A stretch of 64,000 bases of DNA from JACMLD01 sp038229695. GTDB lineage: Bacteria; Bacteroidota; Bacteroidia; Chitinophagales; Chitinophagaceae. Below, piece after piece: positions 1 to 8,236 of the stretch. The DNA lies in the NCBI GenBank assembly GCA_038229695.1, contig JBBROE010000001.1:1-64000 (forward strand). The letters run 5' to 3'. Each line of letters opens with the position of its first letter. Position 1 is the stretch's first letter. The notes under the pieces were generated by a model that searched no databases, was not told the origin of the DNA, and saw only the letters and a list, made by a program, of their open reading frames with translations. The position numbers and the translations under genes are program-made.

Positions 1-2289
1 AAAGAAGCGGAAGACGTTGAAAAGACGAATGCTTTTACCGCCAAAGGCAGTGTCGTCATCAGCAAATCCAACTGGCCGGCCCAGCTGCGAAGCTATATTC
101 TGCCATTGGCCAAAAAATACACGGTCGAGTTTGATCCCCAGTTGGTATCCTGCTATAAAGACGGTGAGCCGGAGCGAAAGCTGCTGCTGCAGGAAAAAGC
201 CGATTACCTGGTTTTCCAGCCCGTCTTCACCTACAAAGGATTCGAGGTAAGGACAGGCGATAAAGATGAAATCATTGTACCTGACGGCGACAAGGTGATG
301 ATCGTTCACCGTAACAAAGCCGCCGAACAGGAATTTATTGCAGGTCTTGAAGCACTGCATTCCAACTTTATTAAACCGGAAGGATCCTATAACCTGGTGC
401 TAAAAGGTGCCGATGTGCTGCGCAATAACTGGTTCTTTTTGTTTGTCGATGCCATGAACGAACAGAAGGTGCCGGTGTACGGGTTTGAAGCGCTGAAAAA
501 TTTCCGGTTCAATACCGCCAAACCACAAACGAAAATATACATCAGCAGCCATACCGACTGGTTCGATGCAAAAGTGGATATCCTTTTCGGTGATCAGAAG
601 GTGACGATCGCGGAAGTAAAAAAGGCCCTCGTCAATAAACAGCAGTTTGTACAGCTGAACGACGGCACCCTTGGCATCCTTCCCGAAGAATGGATCAAAA
701 AGTATTCCTTGTTGTTCAGGGTGGGTGAGGGAAAACAGGAATCGCTGAAACTCTCCCAGTATCATATGAGCGTTATCGACGAGCTCTATGAAAACCGGAA
801 CGAGGAAGAACTCTTCATACAGCTGGAAGAAAAATATGATAAGCTACGCGGATTTAAAAGTATAACGGAGATTCCGCCCCCGAATGCGCTGCAGGCCGTA
901 CTGCGGCCTTACCAGTTGTTCGGTTTCCAGTGGCTCAATTACCTCACGGAAGTACGCTGGGGTGGTATTCTTGCCGACGATATGGGTCTGGGTAAAACGG
1001 TACAGGCGCTCACGTTTATGCAGCATTACAAAGACGTGAACGGCAAACTGAACGCCCTGGTGGTCTGCCCGACCACGCTTATGTTTAACTGGGAAAATGA
1101 AATCAGGAAATTCACCCCTGAACTCACCTATCATATCCATCATGGCGGCGACCGCCCCCGGGATAAAAATCACCTGCGGCAGTTCAATGTGATCATTACC
1201 ACCTACGGCACGCTGCGCAGCGACATCAAGCTGTTCGTGGAAAATGAATTCGACTATGTTACGCTGGATGAAAGCCAGGCGATCAAGAATCCTTCCAGCA
1301 AGGTGACAAGGGCCGCCGGCCTGCTGAAAGCCAAAAACCGGCTTTGCATGAGCGGTACGCCGCTTCAGAATAATACGTTCGATATTTTTGCGCAGATGAA
1401 TTTCCTCAATCCCGGAATGCTGGGAAGCATGGAATTCTTCCGCAATGAATTTGCCATTCCCATTGATAAATTCGGCGAAAAAGATCAGAAGGACCACCTG
1501 AGGAAGCTCTTGTTTCCCTTTATTCTGCGGCGGACGAAGGAACAGGTAGCGAAGGACCTGCCCGATAAAACCGAAACCGTGCTCTTCTGTGAAATGGAAG
1601 ATGAGCAGCGTAATATTTACGATGCCTACCGGAATGATTACCGCGATAAAATCATGGGTACCATCCAGGAGCAGGGCATACAGAAATCGCAGCTCACCAT
1701 CCTGCAGGGATTGATGAAGCTCCGGCAGATTTGTGACTCTCCCGCCATCCTCAACGAAACGGAAAAAATGGAGAACCATTCCATTAAGCTGGAGGAGCTG
1801 GCCCGGGAAATCACCGAAAATATCAGCAACCACAAAGCCCTGGTCTTTTCACAGTTCCTCGGTATGCTGGCGCTGATCAAAGCCAAACTCACCGAACTTG
1901 ATGTGAAATTTGAATATTTCGATGGCAGCACTTCAGCCCAGGACCGCGAAAAAGCCATCCGTAACTTCCAGGATAACGACGAATGCAGGGTATTCCTGAT
2001 TTCCCTTAAGGCGGGTGGTGTAGGGCTGAACCTTACGGCGGCCGACTATGTGTATATCGTAGATCCCTGGTGGAATCCTGCCGTGGAACAGCAGGCCATC
2101 GACCGTACCCATCGCATCGGGCAGACGAAAAATATTTTTGCTTACCGCATGATTTGTAAGGATACTATCGAAGACAAAATCCTGCAGCTGCAGGATAAGA
2201 AACGGTTGCTGGCCAGGGACCTCATTACGGATGACGAAGGGTTCGTAAAAAGCCTCACCAGGGCCGACGTGGAATACCTTTTCAGCTAG
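1..2289 (+). CDS. SNF2-family DEAD/DEAH-like helicase, 5' end outside window
   Basis: The reading frame is open from base 1, so this is the C-terminal ~762 residues of a longer protein; the TTG at 106 is internal, not a start. The visible part has a beta-rich N-terminal region, then the SNF2 ATPase: Walker A 'DDMGLGKT' near visible residue 326, motif II 'DESQ' near 423 (DESQ in place of DEAH), 'SGTPLQNN', and the helicase C-terminal lobe ending with 'VGLNLTAADYVYIVDPWWNP' and 'QQAIDRTHRIGQ'. Family knowledge: double-stranded DNA translocases that remodel protein-DNA complexes or restart stalled RNA polymerase (RapA-like); bacterial versions often carry an N-terminal SWIM zinc finger, which would lie left of the window. 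No restriction or defence partner is visible next to it, so a housekeeping role is as likely as any other. Confidence 0.93.
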   Translation, partial: KEAEDVEKTNAFTAKGSVVISKSNWPAQLRSYILPLAKKYTVEFDPQLVSCYKDGEPERKLLLQEKADYLVFQPVFTYKGFEVRTGDKDEIIVPDGDKVMIVHRNKAAEQEFIAGLEALHSNFIKPEGSYNLVLKGADVLRNNWFFLFVDAMNEQKVPVYGFEALKNFRFNTAKPQTKIYISSHTDWFDAKVDILFGDQKVTIAEVKKALVNKQQFVQLNDGTLGILPEEWIKKYSLLFRVGEGKQESLKLSQYHMSVIDELYENRNEEELFIQLEEKYDKLRGFKSITEIPPPNALQAVLRPYQLFGFQWLNYLTEVRWGGILADDMGLGKTVQALTFMQHYKDVNGKLNALVVCPTTLMFNWENEIRKFTPELTYHIHHGGDRPRDKNHLRQFNVIITTYGTLRSDIKLFVENEFDYVTLDESQAIKNPSSKVTRAAGLLKAKNRLCMSGTPLQNNTFDIFAQMNFLNPGMLGSMEFFRNEFAIPIDKFGEKDQKDHLRKLLFPFILRRTKEQVAKDLPDKTETVLFCEMEDEQRNIYDAYRNDYRDKIMGTIQEQGIQKSQLTILQGLMKLRQICDSPAILNETEKMENHSIKLEELAREITENISNHKALVFSQFLGMLALIKAKLTELDVKFEYFDGSTSAQDREKAIRNFQDNDECRVFLISLKAGGVGLNLTAADYVYIVDPWWNPAVEQQAIDRTHRIGQTKNIFAYRMICKDTIEDKILQLQDKKRLLARDLITDDEGFVKSLTRADVEYLFS

Positions 2290-2519
2290 CTCCTTGTTAA
2301 GGAATTGTTTTTTGGGTTTCTTTTCCACGCGCATCGCAGGTTTGGGAGTGGACCGGCTTCTAATTCCGAAAGCCAAATCCCCTGCTCATCCGCCTGATTT
2401 TTTTTCGCAGCTGTTTCCTCTTTGCTCTTTCATGGACGGCCACACTCACGGTATGTTCTCAGTCGGCCGGCCCCGGCACGGTCAGCGGTATCCTTTCCGA
2501 TACCAGTGGCAAACAATCG

Positions 2520-5258
2520 ATGGCGGGTGCCACGCTCGCTTTGTTCGATATGCATGATTCCTCAGCCGCCCCACGCTATGAAACGGCCAGGGCAAAAGGA
2601 GCATTCAGCATCGGCAATATCCCGGAAGGCCGCTACCGCCTCTCGGTAACCTTCCAGGGTTACGATAACCAGCACCGTATTTTTGCCATCACAAAGGCGC
2701 AGCCCGTCGTTAACCTGGGCACCCTGGTAATGGCGGCCAGGTCTACGGTCCTCAGCGAAGTAATCATCGAACGATCGCCCATTGCACTTAAAAAAGACAC
2801 CGTTGAGTTCGATGCAGGCAGCTATGCCACGAAGCCCAACGCGGTGGCGGAGGACCTTCTTAAAAAGCTACCCGGGGTGCAGGTGGACAAGAGCGGTACT
2901 ATCACTGCGCAGGGGGAAAAGGTGCAGCGGATAATGGTCGATGGAAAGCGATTCTTTTCCGACGACCCCAAGCTGGCCAGCAAAAACCTTCCTCCGGACG
3001 TCATTGATAAAATCCAGGTTTTTGATGATCTGAGTGATCAGAGTAAGTTCACCGGGTTCGATGATGGCAACCGCGTTAAGACAATCAATATCGTAACGAA
3101 AAAGAACACCCGCAAAGGATATTTCGGCAAGGTGGTGGCCGGTGCAGGAACCAATGAGGCTTATGACAACAGTGTAAACATCCACCGCTTTAACGGCAAC
3201 CAGCAGCTGTCCCTGCTCGGCCAGGGAAACGATGTCAACAAACAGAATTTCACGATCAACGACATCCTCGGCACATCCGGCAACGGCGGACGTGGCGGCG
3301 GAGGTGGAGGCGGCCGGGGAGCGGGCAGCAGCGGAACCGGTTCGGGGATCACGACCACCTGGGCAGGAGGATTGAATTACCGCGACAACTGGAGCCCCGA
3401 CACCCAGGCGTACGGCAGTTATTTTTTCAACAGCCAGCATGTGAGTACCAGCACCCAGAGCACAGCGCAGAACATCCTCACCCCGGATTCATCAACCTAT
3501 ACTACGCAGCAAAACAGTACGATACGCCGTAACCAGAACCACCGGGTTAATTTTAACCTGGAACAGCAGCTTGATTCCAACAACTCCCTCATCTTCCGGC
3601 CCAGCCTTGAATTTCAGCATACCGGCAGCAATACCAACCAGCAAACGCAATACAGCGGCGGGCAAAAAGGCGATTTCCCCATTTATTCCACCAACTCGCA
3701 GAGTGCTCAGCTGAGCGATGGACACAACGGCCAGTATGATCTCGTGTTCCGCCATAAGTTTCAGAAGAAATACCGGACGTTTTCCGTCGATATGAACGTG
3801 CAGGACAACCTCAATAACGGTACCGGCACCAACTATTCCATCAATGCCCATTATTCGCCGGGTAACTATGCCGACACGCTCAACCAGCAAATCGTTACGC
3901 GGTCCACGGGCGTAACTGTCAGTCCAACTATTTCCTACACGGAACCGATTGGTAAAAACCAGATCATCGAAGTCAATTACAACTATTCTTATAATAAAAA
4001 CATTGCCGACCGGTTTACCTATGCCTTCGACGGTATCAGCAAAGGCTATATCCGCTTCGACAGCCTGTACAGCAATGCCTACGAGAACACCTACACGTCA
4101 GAAAGACTTAGCGTTAACTACCGTATCCAGCACTTAAAATACAATTTCAGTATAGGGTCGGGTGTGCAGGAAAGGAGCGTGAACAGCATCAACAGCACAA
4201 AAAACGTTACCATCAACCAGCAATACCTGAACCTTACGCCCACCGTCAATTTCCAATACCACATCAGTAAAACCCAGAACCTGCGGTTCAACTATTCCGG
4301 CCGTACCGGCCAGCCAACAGTAAGCCAGCTGCAGCCTATCATCACCACATCAGACTCCATCAATTTTTACCGTGGCAATCCCTCCCTCAAGCCCCAGTTC
4401 ACGCACAGCCTGCGCTTGCTGTATGCCAATTTCAACCCCGCCACCCAGCACGTCATGTTTGCAACCATTACTACCTCGCTTATCACAAATGATATCCAGA
4501 GTTCGATTGTGTACCTGCCGGCGCCAGCCTCCAAAGGTTCCCAGCTAACCACGCCGGTTAACCTCAACGGCACCTTCAACTTGAATGGTTATTTTAATTA
4601 TGGGTTCCCTCTGAAAAGGCCGAAGTCCAATATCAATTTAATCACCAACGCTTCCTACAACCAGACCCAGACACTCGTGAACAGCATCTCCTCGTTTTCC
4701 CGCAACACCACACTTGGAGAAACACTCTCCTGGACCACCAACCTGAAGAAGAATTTTGACATGAACCTCAGCTCTGCCACCACCTATTATATTGCCAGGA
4801 ATTCCCTTCAACCCACCCAGAACCTGAACTATTATACAGAAGTGATTTCTGCAGAAGTCACCGGATATACCAACAGCGGCTGGCTAATCGCCACCGAATT
4901 CGACTATACCTACAGCGGCAACCGCCCGGCGGGTTACAATGCCAGCGTACCGTTGCTGAATCCCTCAGTGGCCAAACAGATTTTTAAGAATAAGCAGGGT
5001 GAAATCCGCCTGTCGGTGTTCGACCTGCTGAACCAGAATGTAAGTGTTACCCGGACTATTTCAACCAATTCCATCCAGGATACAAAAACAAATGTCCTTA
5101 CCCGTTATGCCATGCTCACCTTTACCTACAACCTGCGGAAATTTGCCGGCCAGGCGCAGCAGATGCCGGGTATGTTCCGGGGTATGAGGGGCATGCGTCC
5201 ACCCGGGGGATTAAATGGAGGCGACGGCGGGGGGTTTCGCCGGGGGAGAAACGATTAA
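2520..5258 (+). CDS. Outer-membrane beta-barrel protein with carboxypeptidase-regulatory-like N-terminus
   Basis: The first ATG (2520) lies inside a carboxypeptidase-regulatory-like (beta-sandwich) domain. The same frame is open back to 2364 and encodes the missing first strand (GTVSGILSDTSGK) preceded by a convincing signal peptide (FFRSCFLFALSW...TVCSQ), but has no ATG, GTG or TTG there; translation probably starts at a rare codon (ATC 2388, CTG 2394 or ATT 2397). After the sandwich and a plug-like segment ('LPGVQVDKSGTI', 'KRFFSDDPK') comes a long barrel rich in alternating aromatic/polar strands. This fits the TonB-receptor-like OMP_b-brl family of Bacteroidota. A Gly/Arg-rich insert sits at about 3285-3345 and the C-terminus is Gly/Met/Arg-rich rather than ending on a barrel strand. 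The substrate cannot be deduced. Confidence 0.85.
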   Translation: MAGATLALFDMHDSSAAPRYETARAKGAFSIGNIPEGRYRLSVTFQGYDNQHRIFAITKAQPVVNLGTLVMAARSTVLSEVIIERSPIALKKDTVEFDAGSYATKPNAVAEDLLKKLPGVQVDKSGTITAQGEKVQRIMVDGKRFFSDDPKLASKNLPPDVIDKIQVFDDLSDQSKFTGFDDGNRVKTINIVTKKNTRKGYFGKVVAGAGTNEAYDNSVNIHRFNGNQQLSLLGQGNDVNKQNFTINDILGTSGNGGRGGGGGGGRGAGSSGTGSGITTTWAGGLNYRDNWSPDTQAYGSYFFNSQHVSTSTQSTAQNILTPDSSTYTTQQNSTIRRNQNHRVNFNLEQQLDSNNSLIFRPSLEFQHTGSNTNQQTQYSGGQKGDFPIYSTNSQSAQLSDGHNGQYDLVFRHKFQKKYRTFSVDMNVQDNLNNGTGTNYSINAHYSPGNYADTLNQQIVTRSTGVTVSPTISYTEPIGKNQIIEVNYNYSYNKNIADRFTYAFDGISKGYIRFDSLYSNAYENTYTSERLSVNYRIQHLKYNFSIGSGVQERSVNSINSTKNVTINQQYLNLTPTVNFQYHISKTQNLRFNYSGRTGQPTVSQLQPIITTSDSINFYRGNPSLKPQFTHSLRLLYANFNPATQHVMFATITTSLITNDIQSSIVYLPAPASKGSQLTTPVNLNGTFNLNGYFNYGFPLKRPKSNINLITNASYNQTQTLVNSISSFSRNTTLGETLSWTTNLKKNFDMNLSSATTYYIARNSLQPTQNLNYYTEVISAEVTGYTNSGWLIATEFDYTYSGNRPAGYNASVPLLNPSVAKQIFKNKQGEIRLSVFDLLNQNVSVTRTISTNSIQDTKTNVLTRYAMLTFTYNLRKFAGQAQQMPGMFRGMRGMRPPGGLNGGDGGGFRRGRND

Positions 5259-5263
5259 TTAAA

Positions 5264-5295
5264 TTGGCCCGGCCCCGCATGGCTTCCTATTTTTG
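5264..5295 (+). promoter_or_regulatory. Bacteroidota-type promoter of HAD gene
   Basis: TTG at 5264-5266, then 21 bases, then TATTTTTG at 5288-5295, matching the TTG-N(17-23)-TAnnTTTG consensus of the Bacteroidota housekeeping sigma factor. The last G is 5 bases before the ATG at 5300, so the transcript would start at or next to the start codon (leaderless-type). Confidence 0.6.
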
Positions 5296-5299
5296 CCCC

Positions 5300-5941
5300 A
5301 TGACGGCTGTAAAAAATATTGTATTCGATCTTGGCGGTGTGGTCATGAATATCGATTTTGCTAAAACCGAGGCGGCATTTGTGGCGCTGGGATTTACCGG
5401 TTTTCAGCATTATTACACGCAGTTTCATGCCAGTCCGCTCTTCGAGGATTTTGAAACGGGAAAAATTTCAGTGGATGATTTTACAAAAGGTATCCGGGAT
5501 CATGCTGGCATTAACCTCGGTGATGCGGATATTGTGAGGGCCTGGAATGCCCTCCTGCTGGATTTTTCACCCGCCGTCATCAGGCTGCTGCAGAAGCTGA
5601 AGACCAGGTACCGGATTTTTTTGCTTAGCAATACCAACAGGCTGCATTACCAGGCCTTCCAGGAAATTCTTCACGCGGCTACCGGTATGTTCCTCGAAGA
5701 CATTTTTGAGCGAACCTATTACTCGCATGACATCAGCCTGAGAAAACCGGGCGAAGCCATTTACCGGAAGGTGGTTGAAGACAATGGTCTTATACCCGCA
5801 GAGACCCTGTTTATCGATGATACGGCTGTCAACCTGGCCGGAGCCGAATTAGCGGGATTGCAGACCTTTCACCTCGGCAAGCCAATGGTACTGACCGATA
5901 TGCCAATTTTCAGGGCCGAAACCACGGAGGAAAGTTGCTGA
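5300..5941 (+). CDS. HAD-superfamily hydrolase, subfamily IA (YihX-like)
   Basis: A 213-residue haloacid-dehalogenase-fold hydrolase. Motif I is 'IVFDLGGVV' (nucleophile Asp; Gly-Gly replaces the second Asp, as in many YihX/epoxide-hydrolase-N-terminal-like members), motif II is 'FLLSNTN', motif III includes the Lys of 'LRKPGEAIY', and motif IV is 'LFIDDTAVNL'. Family members dephosphorylate small sugar or nucleotide phosphates in the cytoplasm; the substrate is not visible. I start it at ATG 5300 rather than the upstream TTG 5264, because that TTG is the -33 element of a good promoter and the residues from 5300 begin the conserved core after four residues. Confidence 0.85.
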   Translation: MTAVKNIVFDLGGVVMNIDFAKTEAAFVALGFTGFQHYYTQFHASPLFEDFETGKISVDDFTKGIRDHAGINLGDADIVRAWNALLLDFSPAVIRLLQKLKTRYRIFLLSNTNRLHYQAFQEILHAATGMFLEDIFERTYYSHDISLRKPGEAIYRKVVEDNGLIPAETLFIDDTAVNLAGAELAGLQTFHLGKPMVLTDMPIFRAETTEESC

Positions 5942-5962
5942 AAACTTTGTTGGAGGACGGGA

Positions 5963-6196
5963 TTATTTCACTTCTTCAAAGTCAATATATTCCCCCACGC
6001 GGGAAGAGGACGGGGTGGAGTTTTTTTTCTCTGGCTGGCCTTGCGGGTCAGGGCGTTGCTGATTTCCGGGCTGCTGCATCTGGCTGAAGGTCTGCCGGAT
6101 GTTCCGGGTGGTTTTCACTACCGGAATGATCAGTTCAAACACTACTTTGTAGATGAAGTAAATACCCAGTGCTAAGAGTATAAAATCTATTATCAT
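5963..6196 (-). CDS. DUF4834-family small membrane protein
   Basis: A 77-residue protein: one N-terminal hydrophobic helix (IIDFILLALGIYFIYKVVF), a short basic helix, a Gln/Pro-rich linker, and the conserved acidic end 'GEYIDFEEVK' that typifies the DUF4834 family of Bacteroidota. I use the internal ATG at 6196, since starting at 6226 only adds ten poorly matching residues. Function unknown. It converges on the HAD gene (22 bases between stops) and is divergent from the rimP operon. Confidence 0.72.
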   Translation of the reverse strand: MIIDFILLALGIYFIYKVVFELIIPVVKTTRNIRQTFSQMQQPGNQQRPDPQGQPEKKNSTPSSSRVGEYIDFEEVK

Positions 6197-6289
6197 AACA
6201 GGGTTAAAAGTACAGTTTTGTAACATTTATGAGCTGTTAATGTTTGCGGCGGCAAGCGGAAAGCAGCATTTTCTTATTATTCCGGCAAT

Positions 6290-6321
6290 TTGGAACGAAT
6301 AGACATTTTATATTACCTTTG
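6290..6321 (+). promoter_or_regulatory. Promoter of the rimP-nusA-infB operon
   Basis: TTG 6290-6292, 21-base spacer, TACCTTTG 6314-6321, again matching TTG-N-TAnnTTTG. Expected transcript start is about 6325-6328, giving rimP a leader of about 50 bases that contains the hairpin at 6341-6364. Confidence 0.6.
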
Positions 6322-6340
6322 TAATGGAAAAAGATTCAGC

Positions 6341-6364
6341 GAAGGGAACGGAGACGTTCCCTTC
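6341..6364 (+). promoter_or_regulatory. GNRA-capped hairpin in the rimP leader
   Basis: GAAGGGAACG (6341-6350), loop GAGA (6351-6354), CGTTCCCTTC (6355-6364): a perfect 10-bp stem with a GNRA tetraloop. It ends 12 bases before the rimP ATG and is followed by a pyrimidine-rich stretch. The placement suggests control of rimP-nusA-infB by termination, NusA binding or occlusion of initiation. The structure is direct; the role is inference. Confidence 0.55.
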
Positions 6365-6376
6365 TCCTTTGTAAAC

Positions 6377-6847
6377 ATGGCAAGCGAAACTCAGATAAAG
6401 GAAATTTCAGGGATGGTGGAGGAGCTGCTGGCAGACGACCCGGCCATTTTCCTCGTGGAGGTTTGGATCAAGCCTACCAATAATATACGGGTGATGCTGG
6501 ATGCTGATGCCGGCCTTCCCATTGAAAGGTGTGTTTCGATCAACCGCCGCTTGTACAAGAGAATGGAAGAAGCCGGGCTTTACCCTGACGGGAATTTTTC
6601 CCTGGAGGTTTCCTCCCCGGGCCTTGACGAGCCGTTGAAGCTTTACCGGCAGTACGTTAAAAATACCGGTCGTGACATCGAGGTGCTCCTGATCAGCGGG
6701 GATTTACTGGAGGGGGCGCTCACCGCTGTGGCGGAGGATGCCATTGAAGTAGCTGAAACCAGGGGCAAGAATAAAAAAAAGGAAGTAATAGCGCATCATA
6801 TTCCGTTTTCCGATATTAAATCAACAAAAATTAAAATTAAATTTTAA
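6377..6847 (+). CDS. rimP: Ribosome maturation factor RimP
   Basis: A 156-residue RimP, needed for 30S subunit maturation. The N-terminal alpha/beta domain contains 'VEVWIKPTNNIRVMLDAD' and 'CVSINRRLYKRME', followed by the family hallmark 'FSLEVSSPGLDEPL' and an SH3-like C-terminal domain ending in a Lys-rich tail. The start is ATG 6377; the frame continues upstream to TTG 6290, but that is the -33 element. It is first in the classical cluster rimP-nusA-infB, with 72 bases to nusA. Confidence 0.93.
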   Translation: MASETQIKEISGMVEELLADDPAIFLVEVWIKPTNNIRVMLDADAGLPIERCVSINRRLYKRMEEAGLYPDGNFSLEVSSPGLDEPLKLYRQYVKNTGRDIEVLLISGDLLEGALTAVAEDAIEVAETRGKNKKKEVIAHHIPFSDIKSTKIKIKF

Positions 6848-6919
6848 CCGCAGGGGCCGGCAGCACAACCCACCACAACAGGTTTGGGTGCGCCCACCGG
6901 AGATTTTTAAAATCACCAT

Positions 6920-8167
6920 ATGGCAAGCATTAACTTAATCGAGGCTTTTCAGGAGTTTAAAGATGCGGAAAATATTGACCGCCCTACCATGATGAAAGTG
7001 GTGGAAGATGTATTTAAAACACTCCTCCGTAAAAAATACGGCAGTGATGACAATTTTGATGTGATTGTCAACGCTGAAAAGGGTGACCTGGAAATCATGC
7101 GCAGGCGCATGATTGTAAATGATGGTGAGGTGTTGGATCCGCTGGCGGAAATTGCTTACCGCGACGCCGCGAAAATTGAACCCGATTTTGAAGTGGGGGA
7201 AGAACTGTATGAAGGCATCGACATCATGGACTTCGGGCGCAGGGCGATACTGGCCGCTAAACAGACGCTGGCGAGCCGTATCGGGGATTTGAAGAAAAAT
7301 GTATTGGTTAAAAAATACCACGACCGTATCGGAGATATCATCAACGCCGAAGTATACCAGGTGTGGAAAAAGGAAATTCTGTTGCTGGATGAGGACGGAA
7401 ACGAGCTGATCCTGCCCAAAAGTGAACAGATTCCGCAGGATTATTTCAAGAAAGGGGAAAGTATCCGCGCTGTTGTGAGGCGGGTGGATTTAAAAAATAA
7501 CAGTCCCGTAATTATATTATCCCGGACAAGCCCGGAATTTTTAGCTAAGTTGCTTGAAATTGAAGTACCTGAGATCTTTGATGGCCTGATAGTCATCAAA
7601 AAAATTGTCCGTGACCCGGGAGAAAGGGCTAAAGTAGCCGTTGAATCCTTTGACGACAGGATCGACCCGGTAGGTGCCTGTGTCGGTATGAAAGGCAGCC
7701 GAATCCATGGCATAGTGAGAGAGTTGAAAAATGAAAATATAGATGTCATCAACTGGACTGCCAACACACAGCTGTTGATCCAGCGATCCCTTACCCCGGC
7801 GAAGATCACTTCCATGAACCTGAACAACGACAGTATGCAGGCTGATGTGTACCTGAAACCTGACCAGGTTTCTCTCGCCATTGGCAGAAAGGGAGTGAAT
7901 ATCAAACTGGCCCAGGAGCTAACCGGCTACAGTATCGACGTTTTCCGGGATAATGAAGGTGAAGTGGAAGAATTTGATATTGACCTGGAAGAATTCAGTG
8001 ATGAAATCGAAACGTGGATTATTGACGAACTGAAACGCATTGGCTGCGACACTGCCAGGAGCGTTTTGGAACTTACCGCAGAAGAACTGGAAAGAAGGAC
8101 CGACCTGGAAAGAGTCACCATTGACGACGTGCGGAGCGTACTGGAAAATGAATTTAAGAAAGAGTGA
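6920..8167 (+). CDS. nusA: Transcription termination/antitermination factor NusA
   Basis: A 415-residue NusA. The order is an N-terminal RNA-polymerase-binding domain (about 1-125), an S1 RNA-binding domain (about 135-200), and two KH domains, marked by 'GACVGMKGSRI' (GxxG-type loop) and 'LAIGRKGVNIKLA'. It ends with an acidic C-terminal segment and a helix-hairpin-helix-like end. It binds RNA polymerase and nascent RNA and modulates pausing, termination and antitermination. The length is typical of Bacteroidota NusA without the gammaproteobacterial acidic repeats. It is co-transcribed with rimP and infB. Confidence 0.96.
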   Translation: MASINLIEAFQEFKDAENIDRPTMMKVVEDVFKTLLRKKYGSDDNFDVIVNAEKGDLEIMRRRMIVNDGEVLDPLAEIAYRDAAKIEPDFEVGEELYEGIDIMDFGRRAILAAKQTLASRIGDLKKNVLVKKYHDRIGDIINAEVYQVWKKEILLLDEDGNELILPKSEQIPQDYFKKGESIRAVVRRVDLKNNSPVIILSRTSPEFLAKLLEIEVPEIFDGLIVIKKIVRDPGERAKVAVESFDDRIDPVGACVGMKGSRIHGIVRELKNENIDVINWTANTQLLIQRSLTPAKITSMNLNNDSMQADVYLKPDQVSLAIGRKGVNIKLAQELTGYSIDVFRDNEGEVEEFDIDLEEFSDEIETWIIDELKRIGCDTARSVLELTAEELERRTDLERVTIDDVRSVLENEFKKE

Positions 8168-8172
8168 TTTCC

Positions 8173-8192
8173 GCCGCTGGCCGGTTAGCGGC
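8173..8192 (+). other. Intercistronic stem-loop between nusA and infB
   Basis: GCCGCT (8173-8178) and AGCGGC (8187-8192) form a 6-bp GC-rich stem with an 8-base loop in the 69-base gap. It has no T-run, so it is not a terminator; it may be an RNA-processing or stability element. Confidence 0.35.
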
Positions 8193-8236
8193 TGCGGGCG
8201 GGCTGAAACAACGTACTATTTATTTTAAAATACTGA

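Noticed and set aside
106..2289. Start of the SNF2 gene at TTG 106
   Set aside because: The same frame is open to base 1 and its translation is protein-like, so the gene continues left of the window.
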